The notes under the pieces are model-generated. The model had not been told where the DNA came from, ran no database searches, and saw nothing but the letters and a program-made list of their open reading frames with translations. Of a DNA stretch of 64,000 nt, positions 45,196-53,779 are shown piece by piece (position 1 is the stretch's first letter; each line of letters begins with the position of its first letter). The stretch comes from RI-153 sp963721725 (lineage in GTDB: Bacteria > Chloroflexota > Anaerolineae > Caldilineales > Caldilineaceae), in assembly GCA_963721725.1 (NCBI GenBank), contig CAVRLX010000009.1, positions 620,001 to 684,000 on the forward strand. The letters are read 5' to 3'. Made by a program: the position numbers and the translations under genes.

Positions 45196-45483
45196 TTACC
45201 CAAGCATCTCAATGTGATAGTCGACCAACTCGGCATCCAGTCGCCAGTTCTCCACCTTGTTTGCCACCAATTGAAGCTGACGATGGGCCACGGCGCTGTT
45301 GGCGCTGACACAGACTACCTCTAGCACGGCCCGGCTCAGCATATCCTGGCCGTCGGCTTCGCAGATGGAGATGTTGAACTCACGGCGCAGACGGGCCGAG
45401 AGCGGCTTGATCACACTGCGCTTGTCTTTGAGGCTGTGGGTTAGCGGAAGGTAGAGTTCGAGTGTTAGAAGTGCAATTGCCAT
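45196..45483 (-). CDS. DUF503-family protein
   Basis: A 95-residue protein with the DUF503 pattern: LELYLPLTHSLKDKRSVIKPL, then RLRREFNISICEADGQD and AVAHRQLQLVANKVE. Members are small, often near ribosome-binding factor A or infB; their function is unknown. Here it stands apart, separated from the next minus-strand gene by repeats. Confidence 0.85.
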   Translation of the reverse strand: MAIALLTLELYLPLTHSLKDKRSVIKPLSARLRREFNISICEADGQDMLSRAVLEVVCVSANSAVAHRQLQLVANKVENWRLDAELVDYHIEMLG

Positions 45484-45485
45484 AG

Positions 45486-45671
45486 TGTTTGGGTGTGGGA
45501 GAGGCAGAATCCCTCACCCCCCGGCCCCTCTCCCACAATTAAGATTGTTGTGTGTGCCGAAGGGTGTAGAGTCGTAAAATTGTTGTGTGCTCGCATTGCA
45601 CGTGAAGGGCGAGGGGAGGCAGAGAGAGATTCTCCGTCCAATCGCCAATCGCCAGTCCCCAATCCCCCTCA
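45486..45671. repeat. Mixed repeat region between DUF503 and the lipoate-ligase-like gene
   Basis: GTGGGAGAGGCAG and GGCCCCTCTCCCAC form a hairpin around CCCTCACCCCCC, a common dispersed intergenic repeat type. A heptamer array follows near 45637-45671 (GTCCAAT, CGCCAAT, CGCCAGT, CCCCAAT). No gene is seen. Confidence 0.6.
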
Positions 45672-46511
45672 CCGATGCCCCGTCCACGCCTCGTTGGCGT
45701 AGTGTGTACGCATCAGCTCCGCCGTGGTGCGGGTCTCGGCGGGGGTGAGCTTGCCAGGGACGAGTTGCAAAGTTAAGGTTTCGGCGAACCCGTCGATCAT
45801 AGCCGCGGCCACACGTGAAAAGTCCAAAAGCGGCGAATCCGCGGACACGTTCAGCGCCTCGGCCAGTGTACAGGCCCGCGCCGCCAGATGCTGACGCAGC
45901 CGCTGGGCCTCGTCGTCGGGCAGGGCCAGCACATCGATCAGCCGGGTAATATCGCCGACGAGGGGCAAACTGCCATGTTGCAGCACATAGCCCTGGCGAC
46001 GACTCTGGGCGCTGCCCATGAGCTTGCGCCCCGCCGCTGTGATCTCGTAGGCGCTGGGGACTTCAAAACAGGCCGCCGAGACATCGGGGCCAGCGCGCAC
46101 ATCGCCCGCGGCTTTTTCCGCAGCCAGCCCCAACGCCTGAAGTCCCGTCAACAGCGCATTGCTCAGGCGCAAATAGGCGTCCATCACCCCGCCCGCCATG
46201 CGCGGCTCTTCGGCAGGAGCCGCCACCGCGTAGGTCAATTCGTCGGTGTGCAAAATGGCGCGCCCGCCTGTGGTGCGCCGTACCAGATCATAGCCCAGCG
46301 CGCTGATACGCGCCACATTAACATCGGCCATTTTTTGATGACGGCCCAGGCTCACCGCCGGCGGCTGCCAGCGATAGAAGCGCAACGTGGGCGGTACATC
46401 TCCCCGCCCCGTAGCCATAGCAATCGCCTCGTCTACGGCCATATTGGCCGCGCCTGAGCGCGGTTCATCCTCGACAAGCAGACGCCAGACCGCTGGGGCA
46501 AACTCACTCAT
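45669..46511 (-). CDS. Lipoate-protein ligase A / octanoyltransferase LipM-like protein
   Basis: A protein of about 280 residues of the BPL/LplA catalytic fold. It has AANMAVDEAIAMA, PTLRFYRWQPPAVSLGRHQ, DLVRRTTGGRAILHTDELTYAV and ITAAGRKLMGSAQSRRQGYVLQHGSLPL, including the lysine of the LplA/LipM active site (GRKLMGSAQ). It attaches octanoate or lipoate to carrier domains of 2-oxoacid dehydrogenases and GcvH. The start MSEFAPA at 46511 overlaps the ygfZ-like gene by 8 bases; the open frame upstream is a shadow of it. Confidence 0.85.
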   Translation of the reverse strand: MSEFAPAVWRLLVEDEPRSGAANMAVDEAIAMATGRGDVPPTLRFYRWQPPAVSLGRHQKMADVNVARISALGYDLVRRTTGGRAILHTDELTYAVAAPAEEPRMAGGVMDAYLRLSNALLTGLQALGLAAEKAAGDVRAGPDVSAACFEVPSAYEITAAGRKLMGSAQSRRQGYVLQHGSLPLVGDITRLIDVLALPDDEAQRLRQHLAARACTLAEALNVSADSPLLDFSRVAAAMIDGFAETLTLQLVPGKLTPAETRTTAELMRTHYANEAWTGHR

Positions 46512-47457
46512 GAAAGGGCAACTCCACCACAGTTGCAGGGATGCCGTCCACTGTGACCGCCGTGCCAGCTTCATTGGCCGGGCGTTTGAGCACTGCCAAC
46601 GCTCGCCGCCCCGCTGGATCCACCGTGGTGATTTCGCCCACGGCGCGCCCTTCGATCTGTACACTAGCGCCAGCGGACAACGCGTGATCTGCCTCTAGCC
46701 CCACCAGCGTTTTTGTCACCTTGCCATAGGTTACCTGGCGGGCGATGATCTCCTGGCCGGTGTAGCAGCCTTTGTTCTCGGCACAGGTCCACGCCAGACC
46801 CGCCTCCAATGGATTGTAGGCTTCGGTTAATTCGTAGCCCACCGCGGGGCGTCCCAGTGCCACGCGCCGTGCTGTATATGCATCGTCATCGTCCAACAAC
46901 AGCGCGCCCGCCGTCACCAATCTTTCGGTAAAGGTTTCGGATTCCGCGCCGGGGACCACAAGCTCGTAGCCGGGCAGATCCAGCCGTGGCTCGTGGATCA
47001 CCACCACGCTTTCGGCCTCGATAAAGTGTCCCGCGGCGGGAATGGGCAGATCGGCCTGTGTCAGCACATCGCCCGCCTGTGGCCCCATGAGCCGCAGCCG
47101 CCGGACATGACCACTGCGATTTTCCACCTTGACTTTGTCCATGAAAAAGATCTGCCCGCGCAGATGGCGCGCCAGCGCTTCCCCATCCTCGCCCGCGGGG
47201 AGCAGCCAGAGTGTATCCCCGCGCTGCAACACGCTAAAGACATACAAAATACGCGCCACGGGACTGGTCAACACCGTCACCGCCACCTGCCCCGGCTTGA
47301 GAATGGCAATGTTATTGGTGGTCATGCGGTGGATGAAATCCGCGCGGTCAGCGTCGGTTAGCTGCAACAGTCCGTGGGCCGGGCGCAATTGTAGGGCCGC
47401 GCCGTGGCGCAGCGCTGTTTGCGCTTGGGTGGGGGTAGAAAGTGTGCTTTGCATCAT
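46504..47457 (-). CDS. ygfZ: YgfZ/GcvT-domain folate-binding protein
   Basis: A 317-residue protein with the aminomethyltransferase-like fold and the YgfZ signature KGCYTGQEIIARQ, holding the conserved Cys that supports Fe-S cluster assembly or repair with tetrahydrofolate. The opening region with LTDADRADFIHRMTTNN is typical. Overlap with the lipoate-ligase-like gene suggests a shared transcript serving Fe-S-dependent lipoate metabolism. Confidence 0.88.
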   Translation of the reverse strand: MMQSTLSTPTQAQTALRHGAALQLRPAHGLLQLTDADRADFIHRMTTNNIAILKPGQVAVTVLTSPVARILYVFSVLQRGDTLWLLPAGEDGEALARHLRGQIFFMDKVKVENRSGHVRRLRLMGPQAGDVLTQADLPIPAAGHFIEAESVVVIHEPRLDLPGYELVVPGAESETFTERLVTAGALLLDDDDAYTARRVALGRPAVGYELTEAYNPLEAGLAWTCAENKGCYTGQEIIARQVTYGKVTKTLVGLEADHALSAGASVQIEGRAVGEITTVDPAGRRALAVLKRPANEAGTAVTVDGIPATVVELPFHE

Positions 47458-47481
47458 GACTCCTCAAGGGTAACGGCGCGG

Positions 47482-48778
47482 CTATTGCGTGTGCGCTTCT
47501 ACAAAGTTTACCACGATATCGTACATAGCCTGCCCCGCCGCGGTGAGATCTTCGCCGATTTGGAGATAGTGGCTAACATCTTCGTAATAGAATACGTCCA
47601 CCGCCACCTCTGCTTTCCGCAGCGCGGCTTCCAGTTCATAGGCTTGTGAAATGGGGATAATCCGGTCGGCGGCGGTATGGATGAGCAACGTGGGCGGCAG
47701 TTGAGCGGCCGTGTAGACGGGCGAATAGCGCAGAAATTCCAGGGGGTGAACATTGGCCGCGCCCAGCGCCGGGATCAGAAATTGATAAGTGGGGGGCAGT
47801 TCGATCTCGCCCCGGTAATAGTCGGCTGTGCCGCTAAAGGCGTTGCTGATGCCGCCCACGCTGACCCAGGCGCGGAATTCGTCGGCCTCATCGCGCAGCA
47901 GCCTGTGTAAGATGGCGCTACTAAAGCTGCCGCCAATCGCCACTGTGGGCACATCGGCCAGATCAAGGCCCAGCTTCCCCGGCACGCGCCAGCGCCAACA
48001 AGAGCCGCGCATCGGCGGTGTGCGCTTCAATGTCCAGCCCGTGTGCGCCGCTGGGCGAGATCGCCAGCAGCGTGTAGCCCGCACTGGCAAAGGCCACACT
48101 CACCGGCTCCCAGTTTGCCACCACGCCGGGAAAGACAGCAAAGATCAGCGGCTGGCGGCTCTCTTTTTGTCCCGGCGGATAGTAGAGGCGCACGGTATCC
48201 ACCAGAACCCCGGCCCGCTCAAAGGTGAACGCCTGCGAGACGGCAATCGCGCCGGCGGGGAAGGGAGCCGTGGCCGTGTACACTTCTCCCGCCCACAACT
48301 TCACATCATCGGGCAACGGGGCCGGGTGATGGCGGTGCAAGTGCAGCAGCGGCGCTTCCACCCTTTCACCCGCGGCCAGCGTCACCAACCGGGGGATGCG
48401 CCACAGACCGGCCAGCGTGGTCTCGTCGTAGTCTGGGGCCACAGCCGCGGGGACATATTGCCCCGGCGGAATGCCCTCAATGCGATAGCGGCCCTGGGCG
48501 TCGGTCTGCGCGCTGAAGGGCGTGCCCGTGCGCAGCGCCACCAACACCGATGCTCCCGCCAGCGGGCCATCCGCGCCCATGACAGTACCCGTCAGCGTAG
48601 CCGTACCCGCGCTGGCATCCGCCACCACCGGCCCGCCCAGCCGTTGCTCGATCCAATAGCCTGCCACATTCGCCACAGGCGACGGCGCGCACGCGGTGAG
48701 CATCCACAGGCCGAGCAGCAGCCCGCACCAGCGCTTGAGGTGATTACAAAAGGGGAGAGAGAAGAACCACGTATTCAT
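47482..48778 (-). CDS. Lipoprotein alpha/beta hydrolase with carboxypeptidase-regulatory-like domain (frame break near 47978)
   Basis: Two frames make a protein of about 431 residues. A signal peptide ends in the lipobox LTAC. A CarboxypepD_reg-like beta domain follows (TLTGTVMGADGPLAGASVLVAL, then TDAQGRYRIEGIPPGQY). The alpha/beta hydrolase has the nucleophile elbow GGSFSS (instead of the common GxSxGG), the acid region HTAADRIIP and the final HYLQIG for Asp and His. Removing one G of the GGGG run near 47978 joins ALARAG to KLGLDLADVPTVAIGGS. An extracytoplasmic esterase or peptidase of the S9 type is likely; the substrate is unknown. Confidence 0.72.
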
Positions 48779-48796
48779 TATGTGCTATCGTACCAG

Positions 48797-48959
48797 TTTA
48801 ACGCGGAGACGCAAAGCAGCGCCGGGGGCTAAAGACTCCCGGCTAGCAGCAGCGCCCCATGAATGGGACTTGGGATGGATGGCCCAAGCCCCATTCATGG
48901 GGCGCTGCTTTGTAGCATGGGGATTCATCCCCGTGCGCTCTCTGCAACTCCGCGTTGAA
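48797..48959. repeat. Composite hairpin element bounded by inverted arms
   Basis: Outer arms TTTAACGCGGAG (48797-48808) and CTCCGCGTTGAA (48948-48959) enclose three hairpins. These are GCCGGGGG/CTCCCGGC (48821-48843), a large one of 27 bp with one mismatch (48848-48874 with 48883-48909, arms beginning AGCAGCGCCCCATGAATGGG), and GGGGATTCATCCCC. The right outer arm recurs at the end of the element at 53638-53717. It sits between two minus-strand genes and looks like a dispersed structural repeat. Confidence 0.8.
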
Positions 48960-48964
48960 ATCTC

Positions 48965-50257
48965 TTAATCCGCCGCGGCTTTGGCGGTGTGGGGAGGTTG
49001 TGGCTCGTCGACGGCGCGTGCTTCGTGCATGGGGCCGAGGGCGCGCAGCCGTGGCGAGATCAGCGCCGTGACGCCGACGACGATCAGCGTGCCAATGCCG
49101 CCGCTGACCACCGAGACCACCGGGCCAAAGTATTGGGCCACCAACCCCGATTCAAAGCCGCCCAACTCGTTGGACGCGCCCACAAAAACGCTGCTCACCG
49201 CCGAGACGCGCCCGCGCATGTGATCCGGCGTGAGCAATTGCTGCAAGGTCTGGCGGATGATCATGCTCACGTTGTCAAAGGCGCCGGTGAAGAAGAGCAT
49301 GGCAAACGAAAGCCAGAAGTTCTGCGAAAGGCCAAAGATAATCGTCGCCACGCCAAACCCGGCCACGGTGATCAACAGGCTGCGCCCGGCCCGCTGCATG
49401 GGCGGCATGTAGATCATGAACACAGCCATGCAGAATGCACCCACGGCTGGGGCGGCGCGCAGCCAGCCAAAGCCTGTCACGCCCACGTGCAAGATATCCT
49501 CGGCGTAGACGGGCAAGAGATAGACCGCCCCGCCCAGCAGCACGGCAAAGAGATCCAGCGAGATCATGGCGAGGATGATGCGCGTGTTCCACACAAAACC
49601 CACCCCGGCCACCAATGTTTGAAAGGCGTTGCCGCTGCTGGGCCGCTTGATTTCTGGCTGAAAGTTCAGCCGGTTCAACGAAAAGACAAAGGCGATGGAG
49701 CTAATGGCAGCAATCACATAGGCCAGGGGCAGATAGATGGCAATCACAAGGCCACCGATCGCCGGGCCGATCACCGACGAGATCTGCATCAGGCTTGTGT
49801 TCCAGGTGACGGCGTTGGGAAAGACCTCGGCGGGCACAATTTGCGGAACCAATGCCACGCGTGCCGGTCGCCCGATCATCACGGCGGCGGCGTCCAAAAA
49901 GAGCAGCGTGTACATCCACGCAATCGAGCCTTCCAGATAGGAGAGCACCGCCAGCCCCAACGAGGTCACCGTCATGGCGATCAGGCTGATCATCACCAGC
50001 CGTGGGCGATTGAAGCGATCCGCCAGATAGCCGGCGGGCAGGGCCAGCAACATGGTGGGTAGCGCCTGAGCCAGCCCCACCAGCCCCAGTGAAAGCGGTT
50101 CACCTGTGCGCTGGTACATCTCCCAGCCAATGGCGACACTCTGGACGCGCGTCCCCGCCATGGCGACAAACCAGCCGATAATGTAGAGACGATAGTGAGG
50201 AATGCGAAAAGCGGCATAGGGATCGTGGCCACGCGGGCCTTTGGGTTGGGTGGACAT
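48965..50257 (-). CDS. MFS transporter (EntS-like, MFS_3)
   Basis: A 430-residue protein with about twelve membrane helices. It has the N-terminal FRIPHYRLYIIGWFVAMAGTRVQSVAIGWEMY, the loop-2-3 motif GYLADRFNRPRLVMIS and the symmetric LTPDHMRGRVSAV in the second half, as in the enterobactin-exporter-like MFS_3 group. It is probably a drug or siderophore exporter. It appears to be transcribed alone. Confidence 0.87.
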   Translation of the reverse strand: MSTQPKGPRGHDPYAAFRIPHYRLYIIGWFVAMAGTRVQSVAIGWEMYQRTGEPLSLGLVGLAQALPTMLLALPAGYLADRFNRPRLVMISLIAMTVTSLGLAVLSYLEGSIAWMYTLLFLDAAAVMIGRPARVALVPQIVPAEVFPNAVTWNTSLMQISSVIGPAIGGLVIAIYLPLAYVIAAISSIAFVFSLNRLNFQPEIKRPSSGNAFQTLVAGVGFVWNTRIILAMISLDLFAVLLGGAVYLLPVYAEDILHVGVTGFGWLRAAPAVGAFCMAVFMIYMPPMQRAGRSLLITVAGFGVATIIFGLSQNFWLSFAMLFFTGAFDNVSMIIRQTLQQLLTPDHMRGRVSAVSSVFVGASNELGGFESGLVAQYFGPVVSVVSGGIGTLIVVGVTALISPRLRALGPMHEARAVDEPQPPHTAKAAAD

Positions 50258-50502
50258 GGATCAGCCTTGTTGAGAACGAGCGTGGAAGGGATGGTTGTTG
50301 GTGTGTTGCGTGTTCCGTACTATGTATCACGATCACTATTTTTTTCTGTACCGGTTTACAAAACTGTCCGAGCATTGTAGGGCGGAATCGCGGCGAACGC
50401 AAACTTTTTGTTATTCCTGTAAAGCAAAGTCTGCGGTCACGCCTAAAGGGTATTTCCGCAAGAAGCGGTCATGATGGGGGCGGGCGGCAGGTAGATTGAA
50501 CC

Positions 50503-50538
50503 AAAGAGAGTGCCACTATTACGGTGGCGCTCTCTTTT
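50503..50538 (-). terminator. Hairpin after the ORF remnant
   Basis: AAAGAGAGTGCCAC and GTGGCGCTCTCTTT pair over 14 bases with one G-U pair, with T-runs on both sides. On the minus strand it lies just after the stop of the remnant at 50570-50848. Confidence 0.75.
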
Positions 50539-50569
50539 CTTGCGTGTAGCAGCGTGCGCGCCGAGTAGG

Positions 50570-50848
50570 CTACTTGACGGCGGTGAGGGTGGGAGTGATC
50601 TGGCCGAGGGCATAGTAGGTGATGCGGGCGGTGGTGGGGCCACTGCTGGCGTTCTGCACTTGCAGCGAACTGTCGTAGCCGTAATACTCGCGGGCGGCGA
50701 TGGGGGCGTAGTGCTCTTGTATATACCGCACCCGCAAGGAATACACCCAAAAGAATACTAGCGCAGCCTCTGGCGGGGTGGTGGCGATGATGTGGATAGT
50801 GATGAACGCCGGGCAGAAGCAATGCGAGTATGGGTCATGCACCGCCAT
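50570..50848 (-). pseudogene. Possible C-terminal remnant of a surface protein
   Basis: A 92-codon frame whose second half, AREYYGYDSSLQVQNASSG then TTARITYYALGQ, looks like the last strands of a secreted beta-sandwich repeat protein. Its first half resembles no family. A hairpin terminator follows directly, supporting that a real gene once ended here. A C15 tract (coding strand) lies 8 bases before the open frame. No upstream part of such a gene exists in the window. Confidence 0.35.
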
Positions 50849-50856
50849 TGTATTAT

Positions 50857-50871
50857 GGGGGGGGGGGGGGG
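50857..50871. repeat. Homopolymer of fifteen G
   Basis: An uninterrupted G15 run, far longer than any other homopolymer in the window. It could be a slippery tract or an assembly artefact. Confidence 0.7.
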
Positions 50872-51002
50872 CTTAGTCAATCAGTGGTTTTCGCAGCAAA
50901 ATCACCGGAAACCATTCCGCCCCTGTTTGACCCGCTCCCAGCGCGGTGCTAAAATTTCGACGTTTGCTTGTGCTGCGTGCCAGAATTACCGGGAGAAACC
51001 CT

Positions 51003-52183
51003 GTGTCCCCAGCCCGCCCCACCATCTACATGGATCACTCGGCCACCACGCCCCTGCGCGCGGAAGTGCTGGAGGCCATGCTGCCCTATTTCACCGACTT
51101 TTACGGCAACCCGTCCAGCATCCACGGCGTGGGGCGCAAAGCCCACAGCGGGCTGGACGGGGCACGGCGCACGATTGCCGGGCTGATGGGGGCTAGGCCC
51201 GCCGAGATCATCTTCACCGGCGGCGGTTCGGAGAGCGACAATGCCGCCCTGCGCGGGCTGGCTCTGGCTCGCCGCCAAGCCACGGGCGCCAATCGCATCA
51301 TCACCACGCCGGTGGAACACAAAGCCGTGCTGGAAACCGCGGTTGACCTGCGCGACCACTTCGGCTTTGACCTCACCCTCCTGCCTGTGGATGGCGATGG
51401 TCGTCTTTCGCCTGAGGATGTGGCCGCGGCGTTGGCCGACGATGTGGCCGTGGTCAGCGTCATGCTTGCCAACAACGAGGTGGGCACGGTGCAGCCCATT
51501 GCCGAAATCGGCGCGCTGTGCCGGGCGGCGGGTCTGCCCCTGCACTGTGATGCTGTGCAGGCGGCGGGCAAGCTGCCGCTGCGTGTGGATGAACTGCAAG
51601 TAGACGCCCTCACCGTCAGCGCCCACAAGTTTTACGGTCCCAAAGGCGTGGGCTTTCTCTATCTGCGCGCTGGCACGCCCTATCTGCCCTCTCTCACTGG
51701 CGGCAGCCACGAAGGCGGACGCCGCGCCGGCACGGAAAATGTGCCCGGTGTGGTGGGCATGGCCCGGGCGCTTGAACTGGCTGAGGCCGAACGGGAAAGC
51801 GAAATGGCGCGGCTGCAAACCCTGCGCGACCGGCTCATCTACGGGCATTGAAGCGCAAAGTCGAAGGCGCACGCCTTACCGGATCGCGCACGCACCGCCT
51901 GCCCAACCATGCCAGCTTTGTGATCAGCGGCGTCGAAGCCGAGGGCATTTTAATCGGCCTTGACATTGCCGGGATCGCCGCCAGCAGTGGCAGCGCCTGT
52001 ACCAGCGCCGCTCAACAGCCCAGCCACGTGTTGCTGGCAATGGGCATCCCCGCCGCCGACGCCGTGGGCGGGCTGCGCCTGAGCCTGGGCCACAGCAACA
52101 GCGACGCCGACGTGGACACCGTCTTGTCTCGCCTGCCGCAGATCGTTGCCCAGATCCGCGGCACCGTGCCGATCGCGCTCTGA
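51003..52183 (+). CDS. Cysteine desulfurase, NifS/IscS type (frame break near 51852)
   Basis: A PLP enzyme of about 393 residues that takes sulfur from cysteine for Fe-S clusters and tRNA thiolation. It has YMDHSATTPL, GGGSESDN, TPVEHKAV, the PLP lysine in SAHKFYGPKG, and the sulfur-carrying Cys in SSGSACTS. The frame breaks between RDRLIYG and KVEGARLTGS; removing two bases (a G of CGGGC and a C of GCGCAAA) gives GIEAKVEG. GTG 51003 after GGGAGA is the likeliest start, with MDHSATTPL at 51030 as the alternative. It may feed sulfur to MnmA, encoded 10 kb away. Confidence 0.87.
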
Positions 52184-52191
52184 TATTTCAC

Positions 52192-52249
52192 CGCAAAGGG
52201 GCAAAGATTCGGAGAAAACTTTGCCCCTTTGCATCTTTGCCCCTTTGCG
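52192..52249 (+). repeat. GGCAAAG hairpin repeat, possible terminator
   Basis: CGCAAAGGGGCAAAG (52192-52206) pairs with CTTTGCCCCTTTGC (52219-52232), and a second copy of the right arm follows at 52235-52249 before GTTTTTCTG. It lies just after the cysteine desulfurase stop. The same GGGGCAGAGACGCAAAG vocabulary recurs at 53638-53717. Confidence 0.7.
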
Positions 52250-52291
52250 TTTTTCTGTTGTGATGCCATTTCTGATTTCTGAGAGAACCTT

Positions 52292-53539
52292 ATGACCCTT
52301 TCACCGTCTTTGACCTTCCCCAAGTTGCGTGCCGTGGATGTGCGGCCCCACAGCCAAAATGGACACGCCTATTATCTGCTGCGCGATCCATTGGAATTAC
52401 AAAGCGGCTCACTCTTGATTCCCCAATACCTGGGGCCGGTGCTGGCCCTGTGTGACGGCAGCATGGAAAGTTCGCGTGCTCTCGGCAGCACCCTGCTCTC
52501 CCGCTATGGTATTGGGCTGGAAACCGAGCAGATCAACGAAGTGCTGGCCGCGCTGGATCAAGCCTGTCTGTTGGAGAACGAACGCGCCCGCGTGGCCCTG
52601 GTTGAAAAAATTCAGCGCTTCCGTCGCCAACCCTTTCGCACGCCCAGCCTGGCTGGGCTTTCCTATCCCGCCGAGCGTGCCGCCCTGGCTCGCCTGTTGG
52701 ATGACTATCTCACCGGCATCTCTCCCCGCAATCGCTATTACAACGGACACACAAACGGCCACGGTCACAGGGTCGGCGTCTTTAGCCCGCACATTGATTA
52801 CCCACGCGGCGGCAAGGTCTATGCCCAAACCTGGGGCGCGCTGGGCGAGGCTGCGCGTGCCGCCGATCTGGTGATCATCCTCGGCACGGATCATTATGGC
52901 GACGATCTCTTTACGCTGACCCGCCAGCACTACGCCACGCCCTATGGCACACTGCCCACAGCCACGGCACTGGTGGACGATCTGGCTGCCGTTTTGGGCG
53001 AAGATGCCGCCTTCGCCGGGGAACTGCGCCATAGTAACGAGCACTCGCTGGAACTGGTGGCGGTCTGGCTGCACCACATGCGTGGCGGTGATCCAGTGCC
53101 GATTCTGCCCGTACTCACCGGCTCGTTGCACCATCTGTACGGCAGCCAGCAAAGTCCGGCGGATAATCCGTTCGTCTTTCGCTTTTTAGAGGCGGTGCGG
53201 CGTCATGTCCAGGGGCGCAATGTGCTGGTTGTAGCATCGGGCGATCTCTCCCACGTTGGCCCGGCCTTTGGCGGGCAACCTCTCACCGCGCAAGATCGGT
53301 TACAAGTGCAATCCGCCGACCGCACGCTGATCAACCACCTCTGCCAGGGCGACGCTGAGGGTTTTTTCAACGCCATTCGTCGCATTCGCAACCGCCACAA
53401 CGTCTGCGGCGGCACGCCTGGCTATCTGGCTCTTAAACTGCTAGACGGCCTGAGTGGCACAGAGACCGGCTATCAATCTTGCCCTGCCGACGAGCAGAAC
53501 CAATCTGCCGTCACCATCGGCGGCGTGGTCTTTCAATAG
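52292..53539 (+). CDS. MEMO1-family protein (AmmeMemoRadiSam system protein B)
   Basis: A 415-residue protein. The first 130 residues form the helical leader common in bacterial long forms (YYLLRDPLELQSGSLLIPQ, LALCDGSMESSRALGSTLL). The MEMO domain follows: AGLSYPAE, VGVFSPHIDYPRGGKVYAQ, ILGTDHYGDD, NEHSLELVAVWLHH and VVASGDLSHVGPAF, with the conserved metal-like His/Asp set. MEMO proteins are related to extradiol dioxygenases and often neighbour AMMECR1 and radical SAM genes; neither partner is in the window. Function is unknown. Confidence 0.88.
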   Translation: MTLSPSLTFPKLRAVDVRPHSQNGHAYYLLRDPLELQSGSLLIPQYLGPVLALCDGSMESSRALGSTLLSRYGIGLETEQINEVLAALDQACLLENERARVALVEKIQRFRRQPFRTPSLAGLSYPAERAALARLLDDYLTGISPRNRYYNGHTNGHGHRVGVFSPHIDYPRGGKVYAQTWGALGEAARAADLVIILGTDHYGDDLFTLTRQHYATPYGTLPTATALVDDLAAVLGEDAAFAGELRHSNEHSLELVAVWLHHMRGGDPVPILPVLTGSLHHLYGSQQSPADNPFVFRFLEAVRRHVQGRNVLVVASGDLSHVGPAFGGQPLTAQDRLQVQSADRTLINHLCQGDAEGFFNAIRRIRNRHNVCGGTPGYLALKLLDGLSGTETGYQSCPADEQNQSAVTIGGVVFQ

Positions 53540-53544
53540 AATTT

Positions 53545-53637
53545 GTAACGATACAGGTCTAGGGTGCGACGCACTCGCCACACAATCTTTTCAAGACCGA
53601 TCTATTCCTGGCGAGTGCGTCGCACCTGTATCGTTAC
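53545..53637. repeat. Dispersed palindromic element, copy 2
   Basis: GTAACGATACAGG, TCTAG and GGTGCGACGCACTCGCCA on the left, and TGGCGAGTGCGTCGCACC then TGTATCGTTAC on the right, are reverse complements apart from a 7-base interruption (CTAGGGT) in the left arm. Copy 1 lies at 675-768. Confidence 0.85.
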
Positions 53638-53717
53638 TTTTAACGCAAAGAGCCAAAGGGGCAGAGACGCAAAGTCTTCTATTTCAGTCTTTCACCTCTC
53701 CGAGACTCCGCGTTAAA
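53638..53717. repeat. Composite repeat with TTTAACGC/GCGTTAAA ends
   Basis: It begins TTTAACGCAAAGAGCC and ends GAGACTCCGCGTTAAA, so the ends are short inverted repeats. The right end equals the outer arm of the element at 48797-48959. The interior GGGGCAGAGACGCAAAG matches the repeat at 52192. It directly follows palindromic copy 2, upstream of the TPR gene. Confidence 0.65.
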
Positions 53718-53779
53718 TTGTTGGTCTACTCGCGTTTCACCGCTGAAACCAATCCCGGCTTCTGTGCTATAATCAGCCC

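Larger units (their letters stand above)
50258..51002. other. Gene-poor stretch with terminator, ORF remnant and G15 tract
   Basis: Between the MFS gene and the cysteine desulfurase no complete gene is supported. The stretch holds a hairpin at 50503-50538, a possible C-terminal fragment of a minus-strand protein at 50570-50848 and a run of fifteen G at 50857-50871. These are listed separately. The remainder shows nothing I can name. Confidence 0.5.

Noticed and set aside
48989..50062. A 357-codon plus-strand frame opposite the MFS transporter.
   Set aside because: Its His/Arg/Gln-rich composition is typical of the complement of a membrane-protein gene and has no domain similarity.
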